Shown here piece by piece: positions 34,344 through 42,625 of a stretch of DNA of 64,000 nucleotides. This DNA is from Thermoproteota archaeon. GTDB lineage: Archaea; Korarchaeota; JAOZGF01; JAOZFZ01. The position numbers and the translations under genes are program-made. The notes beneath the pieces were generated by a model that saw only the letters and a program-made list of their open reading frames with translations, had not been told where the DNA came from and searched no databases. Location of the stretch: NCBI GenBank assembly GCA_027492035.1, contig JAOZFT010000020.1, positions 62,001 through 126,000 on the forward strand. The letters run 5' to 3'. Numbering within the stretch: position 1 is the first letter of the stretch; the number at the start of each line of letters is the position of its first letter.

Positions 34344-35327
34344 TTGAAAGTTTTAGTTACTGGTGCCTCAGGTTTCATAGGTCATTGCCTCAGTGAAAAA
34401 TTGAGGCAAGAAGGCTACAATTTAGTTGCAGCGGTACGTAACGTAAAGAAACTTAAAGACATCAAGAACTTATTTTCAGAAGTTAGAGTTGTTGATTTCA
34501 GGAAAAAGGACACTATAAAAAATGTAACAAGGGATGTGGATTCTGTAATACATTTAGCTGCTCATTTCAAGTTTCACACTGAATGGCGTCTGCTTTACGA
34601 AACAAATTTTTTAGGCACTAAACACTTGGTTGAGGATGCTGCTAAGCATAAAGTGGAGAAATTTATTTATACAAGTTCAACTGAAGCCATTGGCCCAGTA
34701 GAAAACATACCTGCAACTGAAGACACACCATGCAACCCTTCCTACGACTATGGCAAATCAAAACTAATAACTGAACAATACCTTAAAGAAAAAATGAAAG
34801 AGGGGTTCCCTGCAACAATTATTAGACCTACAGGAGTTTATGGACCCCGTGACAAATACGTCTCTTACCAAACAATTAAAGCAATAAACAATGGAAAACT
34901 GAGTTTCCTGCCCGGCAAAGGAGACAAATACATCCAATTCACTTACGTCGAAGACGTGGTTCAAGGTTTTGTCAAAGCTTTAGAAAATGAAAAAAGCACG
35001 GGAGAAACATACATAATTTCCAGTGACGATTACTACACTTACAAAGAGGCTTTTCAAGTGATTGCTTCAATTTTAAAAGTTAAACCACCAGAAAAAACAA
35101 TTCCTGTTTGGCTAGCTACATTTATTGTTGGAATAATAGAGTACATTAACAGGTTGAAAGGAGTTGAAGATTTCGTTATGCACCGTTCCGTTGTCAGAGA
35201 CATGCAAACAAACCGGGTTTACAGTAACGAAAAGGCAAAAAAGGAATTAGGTTACAAACCCCTTTACAACCTTAGAAAGGGAATGCAGAAAACAATCCAA
35301 TGGTACAGACAAAGAAACCTGCTTTAA
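34344..35327 (+). CDS. NAD-dependent epimerase/dehydratase-family protein (extended SDR)
   Basis: A 327-residue extended short-chain dehydrogenase. TGASGFIGHCL near residue 6 is the NAD(P)-binding glycine motif, and YDYGKSKLITEQ near 133 holds the catalytic YxxxK, with TSST upstream as the serine/threonine site. The C-terminal half has a hydrophobic stretch (IPVWLATFIVGIIEYI) suggesting membrane contact, as in sterol or hopanoid-type SDRs (HpnA, 3-beta-HSD-like). It may act on a lipid or sugar precursor. The gene starts with TTG. Confidence 0.78.
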   Translation: MKVLVTGASGFIGHCLSEKLRQEGYNLVAAVRNVKKLKDIKNLFSEVRVVDFRKKDTIKNVTRDVDSVIHLAAHFKFHTEWRLLYETNFLGTKHLVEDAAKHKVEKFIYTSSTEAIGPVENIPATEDTPCNPSYDYGKSKLITEQYLKEKMKEGFPATIIRPTGVYGPRDKYVSYQTIKAINNGKLSFLPGKGDKYIQFTYVEDVVQGFVKALENEKSTGETYIISSDDYYTYKEAFQVIASILKVKPPEKTIPVWLATFIVGIIEYINRLKGVEDFVMHRSVVRDMQTNRVYSNEKAKKELGYKPLYNLRKGMQKTIQWYRQRNLL

Positions 35328-35444
35328 TCTATCTCCACAAAGATCAAAGCTTAACTATCCGAGGATTCACAATGAATTTACGGCCAATAGAAAAGAGAAA
35401 ATAAATTTTAAACATAATACGTCATAATTTGAGGTGGTTTTGTA

Positions 35445-35695
35445 GTGAATATGTTAAATGGTGAGTGAGAGAGAAATCCTAAAGACTTACATTTCTATGT
35501 CTTAACATATTGAAATAGTGAGTAGGTTGAAGGTAACTGGGTCAAATATAAATGTAACAGTTAAAAAGGTTAGAAAGAAAAATTCTTAATTTACAGAATG
35601 TTTTGGAGACAGCTGAAGAACTAGGATTAATAAAGGTGCCAGATGGAAAAATGGTGCTAACAGAGGAGGGGAAAAAGTTTTTAAGTTTACATTGA
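35445..35695 (+). pseudogene. Winged-helix regulator remnant
   Basis: A GAGGTGG ribosome-binding site (35431-35437) leads to GTG 35445 and ATG 35451, but the frame stops after eight codons. Shifted frames then give HIEIVSRLKVTGSNINVTVKK and, ending at 35695, LQNVLETAEELGLI and KMVLTEEGKKFL, the second of which reads like the end of a winged-helix domain. At least two frameshifts and a stop break it. The intact regulatory start suggests recent loss. Confidence 0.45.
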
Positions 35696-35788
35696 AAGGG
35701 TTTAGGATAAGATCGTGATTTAATGACCTTTATTGGACTGTTCATTTTAAATAGCTTGGCATTGATAAGAATCTACTGACATAATCTA

Positions 35789-36004
35789 TTATTCATTTTT
35801 GTTTCTTATTACTATCCTAAAGAAGAGGTATGCATCCCTATCAGCTAAAACCCTGATTGTTTCCTTTATCAAACCTGGAACTTACTCTCTGGGGATTTTA
35901 AAGACTTCTTTCCTTTCCTCTAAATCTTCATGTTTTTCAGGTGTCTTGATTCAGCTCCACCTGGTTTTTCTTCATCTACTATTTTCAATTTCACTAATGT
36001 AGAA
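35789..36004 (-). pseudogene. Unrecognised protein remnant
   Basis: On the minus strand KLKIVDEEKPGGAESRHL, then in another frame EDLEERKEVFKIPRE and, after a stop, VPGLIKETIRVLADRDAYLFF, read as one small broken protein. The composition is protein-like throughout, but I do not recognise the family. Shift and stop show that it is not functional as it stands. Confidence 0.4.
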
Positions 36005-36506
36005 TTATTTCTGGTCACTTATCAAACTATTTCCTGTTTAAAGGTGAACAACTCTGTTATAAACAAACTTTTCTTGCTCATTTAATTGTAGAGGTTACTT
36101 GAATCCTTATGGTTGTCTCAAGCTCTGGAAGAGTAATAACAGTTGTTGAAGTTGGAGAGTGAGGAGTTAGAGGGAGATGAGATTAAGGCTAGAAACATAC
36201 ATTCATGTTTGTTAGGGTTTTTGTTTATTTTTCTCGAGTAGAGGGGTGAAGCGATGGATTTTTCCAGGCAGGGGTTTGGTGAAGTGAGTTTATGGGTTTA
36301 ATGTGTTGGGAGTTAATTATTTCGGTTTCCTTTTCGGTGCAGGTTAAAAACAGTTTTCTGGTCTTTCTGGCGGGGTTCAGTACCTTTTTTGTGGATGAAT
36401 TTTTCAGGTTTAATTTTTGGAAGGATTGAAAATCCTTACCTTATTTACTGAAAATAAATAATTTTTAAATAAGGGTGAAGACATCATTTAATTCGGGAAA
36501 ACGGAA
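36005..36506. other. Intergenic region with scattered coding-like fragments
   Basis: At about 36100-36235 a plus-strand frame (LWLSQALEE, two stops, then QLLKLESEELEGDEIKAR) looks like a third decayed gene. GAGGGGTGA (36240-36248) leads to an ATG with a 16-codon frame at 36254. A TATA-like AATAATTTTTAAAT at about 36457-36470 may drive the sensor kinase at 36507. No intact gene is seen. Confidence 0.35.
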
Positions 36507-38345
36507 ATGTGTAAAGGATTAAATAAGAGACTTATCAGGATTCTCTATGTTGATGATGAAAAAGATTTTCTTGTCATTGCTAAGCGTTTCTTGGAGAAGA
36601 AGTGGGGAGGCAGGTTCCAAGTTACTTCAGCCTCTTCTGTTGAAGAAGCTTACGAAAAAATCAAGGAGAAAAGATTTGATGTAATAGTTGCCGATTATGT
36701 TATGCCTGGGAAAAGTGGTTTAGATTTTCTGAAAGAATTTAGGGAGAAAGACAAGTTAACCCCTTTCATTCTTTTCACTGGGAGAGGAGGGGAGGAAACT
36801 GTTATAAAAGCTTGGAGATTTGGTGCTGATGGGTATGTTAAAAAGGGAACTGATCTTGAAAACATGTTTTCTGAACTGGTTGACAACATTGAAAGAGCTC
36901 TTGAGAGAAATATTTTGCGTAAATATGTTGATAATGCAGATGTTATTTTAAGTATGATTGGTTCAGACTTTAAAGTATGGTTCATAAATAAGAGGGGCTG
37001 TGAAATTTTAGGCATTGAACCAGAGGAAATAGTGGGTAAAGACCCAACTCTATTTATCCCTGAACAATTTAGGGATGAAGTAGTGAATGTTTTTGAAAGG
37101 TTGTTGGCAGGGGAGGAAGATGAATCTCTGAAGTACAGAGAAAACCCTCTCTTTACAAAGGATGGTGAAGAGAAATGGTTTACTTGGCGTAACATCGTTT
37201 TAAGAGACTCTGAAGGCAGACCTATAGGGATACTAAGTTCAGGCAGGGAAATAACAGAATACAAAAAAGCACAGCGTGAACTTAAGGAATTAATGGAGCA
37301 GTACAGACGCGTTTTTCAAGGTCTCAGGGATGAAATTTATATTGTGGACCAAAACGGCCAAATACTGGAAACAAACGATAAAGCATGTTTGGAAACAGGT
37401 TTCACGGAAAAAGAATTGTTGGACATGAAGATTTGGGAAATAAATGAGGGAATGACTGAAAAAGATTGGTTAGCTTTGAAGAGGAAGATTGATGAAAAAG
37501 ATAAGGATGGGTTTGTTTTTGAAACTAAACATAAAAGGAAGGATGGGTCAATTTATTGGGTGGAGGTAAGTAGTCAACCGATAATTTATAGAGGGAAGAA
37601 AGCTTATTTAGGAGTTAATAGGAACATTTCTGAAAGGAAGGAAGCAGAGGAAAGGTTGGAAGAATTTACTTACATGGTTTCACATGAATTAAACGCTCCT
37701 TTAAGAAGTATAGTGGCTTATGCAACTTTCCTTTTAGAGGATTATAGTGATAAACTGGATGAGCAGGGTAAGAAGTATCTTGAAAGGCTGAAAGAGAACT
37801 CTCTCCGTTTACAAGAAATGATTAAGGATTTGTTAACTTTATCTAGGGTTGGTAGGGGAGCTGTAGAGTTTGAAAAAGTGGATTTAAACCAGTTAGTTGA
37901 TGAAGTGAGGGAGTCACTTGGAGAAAGTAGAGGTGAAGTTATTTACAGCAATTTGCCGACGATAGAGGCTTCAAGGGTTCAAATGAAACAGTTATTTCAG
38001 AACTTGATAGATAACGGTTTAAAATTTAATGAATCAAAAAAACCTGTCGTGAAAATAGAGTGCAAAGTAGAAGGGGAAATGTACCACTTCAAAGTAATAG
38101 ATAACGGCATAGGAATAAGGAAAGAGAATCAGGAAAAGATTTTTAAACCATTTACTAGGTTGCATCCTTTAAAGTATAAAGGAACGGGTATAGGTCTCTC
38201 AATTTGTAAAAAGATAGTTGAAACACTTGGGGGAAAAATATGGGTTGAAAGTGAACCTAACAAGGGGTCTGTTTTCCATTTCACTCTACCTAAGAAGAAA
38301 CATAGTGAAGGAACCCCTCCAAAACTTTTCATCAAAGAGTCTTGA
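36507..38345 (+). CDS. Receiver-PAS-PAS-histidine kinase
   Basis: A 612-residue signalling protein. A receiver domain comes first (LYVDDEKDF, phospho-accepting Asp63 in VADYVMPG, conserved Lys in YVKKG). Two PAS domains follow (about 142-255 and 265-378), then a HisKA domain with His393 in SHELNAPLRS, and an HATPase domain with N503, DNGIGI (532-537) and GTGIGL (559-564). There is no transmembrane segment, so it senses a cytoplasmic signal. An N-terminal receiver on a kinase is typical of many archaeal phosphorelay proteins. No output regulator lies beside it. Confidence 0.9.
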   Translation: MCKGLNKRLIRILYVDDEKDFLVIAKRFLEKKWGGRFQVTSASSVEEAYEKIKEKRFDVIVADYVMPGKSGLDFLKEFREKDKLTPFILFTGRGGEETVIKAWRFGADGYVKKGTDLENMFSELVDNIERALERNILRKYVDNADVILSMIGSDFKVWFINKRGCEILGIEPEEIVGKDPTLFIPEQFRDEVVNVFERLLAGEEDESLKYRENPLFTKDGEEKWFTWRNIVLRDSEGRPIGILSSGREITEYKKAQRELKELMEQYRRVFQGLRDEIYIVDQNGQILETNDKACLETGFTEKELLDMKIWEINEGMTEKDWLALKRKIDEKDKDGFVFETKHKRKDGSIYWVEVSSQPIIYRGKKAYLGVNRNISERKEAEERLEEFTYMVSHELNAPLRSIVAYATFLLEDYSDKLDEQGKKYLERLKENSLRLQEMIKDLLTLSRVGRGAVEFEKVDLNQLVDEVRESLGESRGEVIYSNLPTIEASRVQMKQLFQNLIDNGLKFNESKKPVVKIECKVEGEMYHFKVIDNGIGIRKENQEKIFKPFTRLHPLKYKGTGIGLSICKKIVETLGGKIWVESEPNKGSVFHFTLPKKKHSEGTPPKLFIKES

Positions 38346-38368
38346 ATTTATTCCTTACCTCTTATTTC

Positions 38369-40396
38369 CTAAACTTTTACGCTTGTGACCTTTAATAATT
38401 CCCTTCTTTGCTCAGCCATCTTTTTCCAAGCTTCGCTTGCAGGCTGAGAAGCTTTTTCAGGGAAAACATCCACTTTTGTTTCAAGTAAGATCGGGAAGGG
38501 GGCTGTTATTCCTAAACCGAAACCTAATGCTTCATGAGTAGCTAAACCTGAAAGGTAACGCTTCATGTAGTTTCCACCATACTCAGTATACCTTATTACA
38601 GCATCTTGATCATTTCCTGATTTTAACCTGAAACACAGCACAGTGTTACATTGCGATATAACTGAGTTATGGACGAGAAAGTATCCTTCACCTGCCAAGT
38701 ACCTGTTTGAGGTTGTTTGCAGGTCGTAAACTATTTTCACTCTTCTTTCATTTATTTTTTCAACCTCTGAAAAAGATACTTCACTATTTTTCAGCCTCAA
38801 AATTTTCATTCCCTTCTTCACATTTGAAGCAAGTGTTTCCTTTACTTGGTTTCTGGACAGTATGTAAAGTTTATGTTTCGGGGTGCATTCTATTCTGAAG
38901 CCATCTTTTGTTTCAATGTCTAAAACCAAGTTTTTCTCCTTCTTTTTCATTAAAGCCTGAACAACAGCCTCTTTTACAGCAAGTTCTTTGTTTATGTAGG
39001 GCAATGTTAATTGACGGCTTGGGAAAAGTATTTCTTCGTTACCAACTTTAACCCTTTCACTATACTGTTTAACTTCCTCAAACAATTCCTTAATTGGAAC
39101 CAGTTTGTCTTGTAAAATTATTTCTGTATGTTCTGGTACACATTTTGAGACATACGCGGGTCTTTGGGTGACAACTACAAAACCTATGTTGTAGCCTCCT
39201 GCTTGGCTGATTGCTTCAATAAAAACTTTATCTACTTTTGTTGCTGAGGGGGAGCCAAGTATGGGGGCTGTTTTTTCAGGTATAAAGTATTGGGCTTCTT
39301 CAACAACCAAAATAACAGCGAAATCTCCCTCTTTCCTTCTTTTGATGCCGTACCTAACTATTTTCTTTATTATTTCACGTGTTGTAATGTATTGGTCGTC
39401 TAAATTTGAGTCTAGAGAGTAATCAATCACTACCACAGGTTCCTTGTAAATCATTTCAATAATGTCTAATTCCTTCTCTTTCTTCTTTTTCAGGAACCCT
39501 CCCTTAACTTTTAAAGTCCACTCTAGGTAATCCAAGTCTTTTTCGCTGTTTCTTTTGCTCATTGAGTAACTTAATTCACTAGCAACTGTTAAAAGGTTTT
39601 TAGGTGTTAACTCCATTTTCCTGTTTAAAACTTCAATCACTGAGTCCCTAACTAACTTACCTACAGAAGTGTTTTTGTTTAAGCCAAGCCTGTCAACTAC
39701 CACGTACGGCTCTAAAACTTCGTTTTTTGGAAGAAAGCACCGGTAAGAAAAAACTTTAGCACCGAACCGGCTTAACACTCCATACTCTCCCCTTCTGTCT
39801 AACACAACAAACCTTGGGGGAGGGTCAAAAGTTTCCATTGAATTTTTTATCATGTTTACGACAAAACTGGATTTTCCTGACCTGGTCATTCCAGCTATGA
39901 ACAAGTGGCCTTTAGCCACAGCTCCCAGGTCCAAGTAAATAGGTATGTCGAAGGAAACGGTTTTCCCAATAGGTAAGTAAACTCCGTCTTTGTTAAGGTT
40001 CCCTTTGCCAAGTAATTTATTTAATAACTCCTTTGAAGGCTCGTAAACTAAAGCCCAGGTGGAAGGCACTGTTTCAAGTGACCTAAACTTTTTGTTTTCG
40101 TTGTCGTAGTAACCTAAAGGTTCAGCTAAGGCTACAAAGTACTCTATGTGTTTTCCATGTATAAAATTTATTCCTCTGCTTCCAGCTAAGGGTCCAGCTG
40201 ACCCTATTTTCATTTCTGGGTTGTAGGGGTAAGAATCAAAAACCCTCAGCAAAACATAGCAGGGGTGAGTTAAGGAGTGTTTAAGGGGATGTTCAATTAA
40301 GTAGTAACCTCCAATTCTTACCTTCTTTCCTTTCAGAACCACAAAGTAAATTTCATCTATTGTGGAGCCTGAAAGGATTCTTCCGATCTGTTTCAT
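38369..40396 (-). CDS. herA: HerA-type DNA translocase ATPase interrupted by a mini-intein
   Basis: A 675-residue precursor. The HAS-barrel N-terminus is followed by Walker A in AGMTRSGKSS (168-177), Walker B VILVVEEAQ (361-369) and the arginine/sensor stretch TQRPAYVSK (410-418). At that point a 159-residue intein (419-577) is inserted; host sequence resumes with SVISQCNTVLCFRLKSGND. Without the intein the protein is 516 residues, normal for HerA. HerA pumps DNA for the NurA nuclease in double-strand-break resection. Its start overlaps the end of nurA by 44 bases. The signature of a double-psi of ring ATPases is intact only after splicing. Confidence 0.92.
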   Translation of the reverse strand: MKQIGRILSGSTIDEIYFVVLKGKKVRIGGYYLIEHPLKHSLTHPCYVLLRVFDSYPYNPEMKIGSAGPLAGSRGINFIHGKHIEYFVALAEPLGYYDNENKKFRSLETVPSTWALVYEPSKELLNKLLGKGNLNKDGVYLPIGKTVSFDIPIYLDLGAVAKGHLFIAGMTRSGKSSFVVNMIKNSMETFDPPPRFVVLDRRGEYGVLSRFGAKVFSYRCFLPKNEVLEPYVVVDRLGLNKNTSVGKLVRDSVIEVLNRKMELTPKNLLTVASELSYSMSKRNSEKDLDYLEWTLKVKGGFLKKKKEKELDIIEMIYKEPVVVIDYSLDSNLDDQYITTREIIKKIVRYGIKRRKEGDFAVILVVEEAQYFIPEKTAPILGSPSATKVDKVFIEAISQAGGYNIGFVVVTQRPAYVSKCVPEHTEIILQDKLVPIKELFEEVKQYSERVKVGNEEILFPSRQLTLPYINKELAVKEAVVQALMKKKEKNLVLDIETKDGFRIECTPKHKLYILSRNQVKETLASNVKKGMKILRLKNSEVSFSEVEKINERRVKIVYDLQTTSNRYLAGEGYFLVHNSVISQCNTVLCFRLKSGNDQDAVIRYTEYGGNYMKRYLSGLATHEALGFGLGITAPFPILLETKVDVFPEKASQPASEAWKKMAEQRRELLKVTSVKV
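38666..39142 (-). other. Mini-intein within herA
   Basis: The block-A start is Cys419-VPEHTEI. The block-B signature is GFRIECTPKHKL with Thr505 and His508. Block F is VYDLQTTSNRYLAGEGYFLVHN, shown here only by its ends (VYDL, residues 557-560, and FLVHN, 573-577), finishing with His576-Asn577, and the next residue is Ser578. These are the complete splicing residues of a class 1 intein. At 159 residues it has no room for a homing endonuclease. The insertion point lies in the conserved ATPase sensor region, as inteins often do. Confidence 0.9.
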
Positions 40397-41558
40397 CTAC
40401 ATTTTCACCCCTCACTTTTTCACCGAAGTGCAAATCAAGCAAATCCAAGTCCTTAAGTGAAAAATTCCCTTCCTCTATTTCGTTAATCAATTCTGAATAC
40501 AGGGATAAGTATCCCGTGGATACTGCTTCGTCTGTGAGTTTAGATAATGCATCTGCTTCATATATTGGATAAGGTAGGCCAGTTAAAGGATCTGATACAC
40601 CTATTAAAGACGAAACTATTTTATTGAAGCTTTTTAAGAGGTAACTGGGAAACTCAACTCTGTAAACTTTGTTCTCAACTGTTTTTATGTAGAAAGCGTA
40701 AATATTTGCGGCCCCTCTTTCCCCAACCGATTTACCTTTGTAAACATTGCTCATTAACCCTCTTACTTTGAAAGGGGGAGTGTACTCCCCTTTCTTTAAA
40801 ACAGGGTTCAACAGGCTCACATCTGGTACAGCAACTCTGTGGAAACCTTTTGAAGTAAACGGAATCTCAGAAAGCAATTTCTTTGAGTAATGTGTACTTC
40901 TACATCTTTTGATGAAACCTATTAAGCCTATGTTTCTTTCTTCGCACTCTTTAATTAAGGAAACAGCTGAAGAAACTGTTTCCTTAAATAATTCAAGGTA
41001 ATCAACTGAAGAATAAATTTTGTTTGGGTAATAAACATTGTTTATCAGTAAAGATCCGTCGAAGAAGAGAATGTCAGGCTTACATTCCTCAATTAACTTT
41101 TTTGCTAATTTAAACTGAAAATAGAAACCCAATAAACCAGCCCTTAACTTAGGAAATTTTTCAGTAACCCATATGTCATTGTTGAGGAATGTAATTACCA
41201 AGGGCTCTCTAATCAGCTTGAAATCTTTAAAAACAACACCTACAGCTTTTATTGAGGGAAGAAAACCTGAAACTAAATTTAAACCACTTACACCAGTATC
41301 AACACCTGCAAAAACCCCTTTAGAATTCTTTCTCTTAACTTTACCAACATTAACTCTCTCCTTCAAAACCTCAATTAAATACTTCCTTTGAGAGGCTAAC
41401 TCCTTCAAACGCAACAAAATTTTCTGGTAATTGTTTACAGGTTCCTCAAGGCTGCTAAACAGTCCTGAAACCTCAATTAAAGGTCTAACTCTGCGCTTAA
41501 CAGAAGTCTCAAAATAGTTCTCGATCACTTCTTTACTTAACGCTGCTTGCGGAATCAT
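40353..41558 (-). CDS. nurA: NurA-domain nuclease
   Basis: A 401-residue protein with the NurA fold: FAGVDTGVSG near 83 gives the first catalytic Asp, LFFDGSLLINN near 169 the second, and a C-terminal EADALSKLTDEAVS region follows. NurA is the 5'-3' nuclease that works with HerA, Mre11 and Rad50 to trim DNA ends. It lies directly upstream of, and overlaps, herA in one operon. Mre11 and Rad50 genes are not in the window. Confidence 0.87.
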   Translation of the reverse strand: MIPQAALSKEVIENYFETSVKRRVRPLIEVSGLFSSLEEPVNNYQKILLRLKELASQRKYLIEVLKERVNVGKVKRKNSKGVFAGVDTGVSGLNLVSGFLPSIKAVGVVFKDFKLIREPLVITFLNNDIWVTEKFPKLRAGLLGFYFQFKLAKKLIEECKPDILFFDGSLLINNVYYPNKIYSSVDYLELFKETVSSAVSLIKECEERNIGLIGFIKRCRSTHYSKKLLSEIPFTSKGFHRVAVPDVSLLNPVLKKGEYTPPFKVRGLMSNVYKGKSVGERGAANIYAFYIKTVENKVYRVEFPSYLLKSFNKIVSSLIGVSDPLTGLPYPIYEADALSKLTDEAVSTGYLSLYSELINEIEEGNFSLKDLDLLDLHFGEKVRGENVDETDRKNPFRLHNR

Positions 41559-41835
41559 GAAGAGTACACCAGAAAAGAAGCATATTTTTTCATATTTTAA
41601 ATATGACTTATTAATTGTAGAGAGGGAGTTGTTTAAATTGTTAAAAAAGAAGTATTTAAGCTTTTCTCATTTTTACATGTTTTTTCCAAGAAAAATTTTT
41701 TACCAAGAAAAAAAAGATCTAGAAGAACATTTTTTTGCTTGAATGAAAAAGAAAAAACTTAATCAAGAAAAATTTTTAAGTATAAAAGAAATAAATTTAT
41801 ATATCCAAAAAATTTTCTGGATATTGGCGAAGAAA
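41559..41835 (+). promoter_or_regulatory. Divergent promoter region between nurA and the CARF gene
   Basis: It is extremely AT-rich. A TATA box AAATTTATATATCC (41801-41814) lies about 26 bases before the TTG at 41836. A second element TTTTAAATATGAC (41593-41605) could serve nurA or the plus strand. The frame from ATG 41743 through this region is lysine- and asparagine-rich and looks untranslated. The placement of the TATA box decides the start call for the CARF gene. Confidence 0.45.
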
Positions 41836-42612
41836 TTGACTAAGCAAGTGTACATGTTTCTTCAGGGGTTAGAGGAGGAGAGAATTTTAGAAGGTTTTAG
41901 GGCTTACCCTTCCAGGAAAGTAATAATTGTGAGAAACAGCAACGTTTCAGACTATAACAGGAAAGTAGAGACTGTAATCGACAAGTTAGTGGCGAGGATA
42001 AAGGAGAAACTTAGATATGTTGTTTCAGATTTTGAGGAAGTTTATATAAATTTTTTTAATTTCATTGAAGCCTTTAAAGGGTTGGAAAGGGTTATATTCA
42101 GGGAAAAAGTGGAGGGAAGAGAAGTTTATGTCAACATTACAGGCGGAACTCGTTTAGTTGCTTCTGCTGCCCTTTTAGCATGTTTTTTACATGGCGCTAA
42201 ACCTATTTATGTCTCCGCCAGTGAATACACAAGGATGGAAGTGATTGCTCAGAAGGCTGGGAAAGTTTTTGAAATACCTTCCATCCCTTTAGATATTCCC
42301 TCCGTTTCTTCTAAATCTAATGAAAAGAAAGCATTGATTCTGAAAACTTTATACTATGAAATGAAGGGGTATTCACCTTCCTTGGAGAAGTTAGCTGAAA
42401 AAATGGGTGAGGCAGCAACTAAAAGAAACCTGGCCTGGATAAGTTATCACGTAAGGCAATTAGAGCAGAAAGGGCTGGTTCAAACAAGGTTTTTGGGCAG
42501 AAAGTTAGCTGTTAAATTAACCAGTGCAGGGGCTTTTTCAGCAATTGCAGCATTCCCCGATTCGCAACCGTACCGAACAAAGGAGAAACCGGAACTAAAA
42601 GTTCATATTTAG
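41836..42612 (+). CDS. CARF-domain winged-helix protein
   Basis: An N-terminal Rossmann-like CARF domain shows VYMFLQGLEEERILEGF as the first strand-helix and VNITGGTRLVASAALLA as the ligand-binding loop. Then SLEKLAEKMGEAATKRNLAWISYHV and VRQLEQKGLV form a winged-helix DNA-binding domain. This is the Csa3/DUF6293-like layout: a sensor of cyclic oligoadenylate or a related nucleotide that controls transcription. The open frame reaches back to ATG 41743, but TTTATATAT at 41806-41814 lies inside that extension, so I favour the TTG at 41836 as a near-leaderless start. No CRISPR array or cas gene is in the window. Confidence 0.78.
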   Translation: MTKQVYMFLQGLEEERILEGFRAYPSRKVIIVRNSNVSDYNRKVETVIDKLVARIKEKLRYVVSDFEEVYINFFNFIEAFKGLERVIFREKVEGREVYVNITGGTRLVASAALLACFLHGAKPIYVSASEYTRMEVIAQKAGKVFEIPSIPLDIPSVSSKSNEKKALILKTLYYEMKGYSPSLEKLAEKMGEAATKRNLAWISYHVRQLEQKGLVQTRFLGRKLAVKLTSAGAFSAIAAFPDSQPYRTKEKPELKVHI

Positions 42613-42625
42613 CTTCTAAAATTTT

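Noticed and set aside
38369-40396. Treating the HerA insertion as a normal domain
   Set aside because: The Cys start, TxxH and HN-Ser end with host sequence matching on both sides fit an intein far better.
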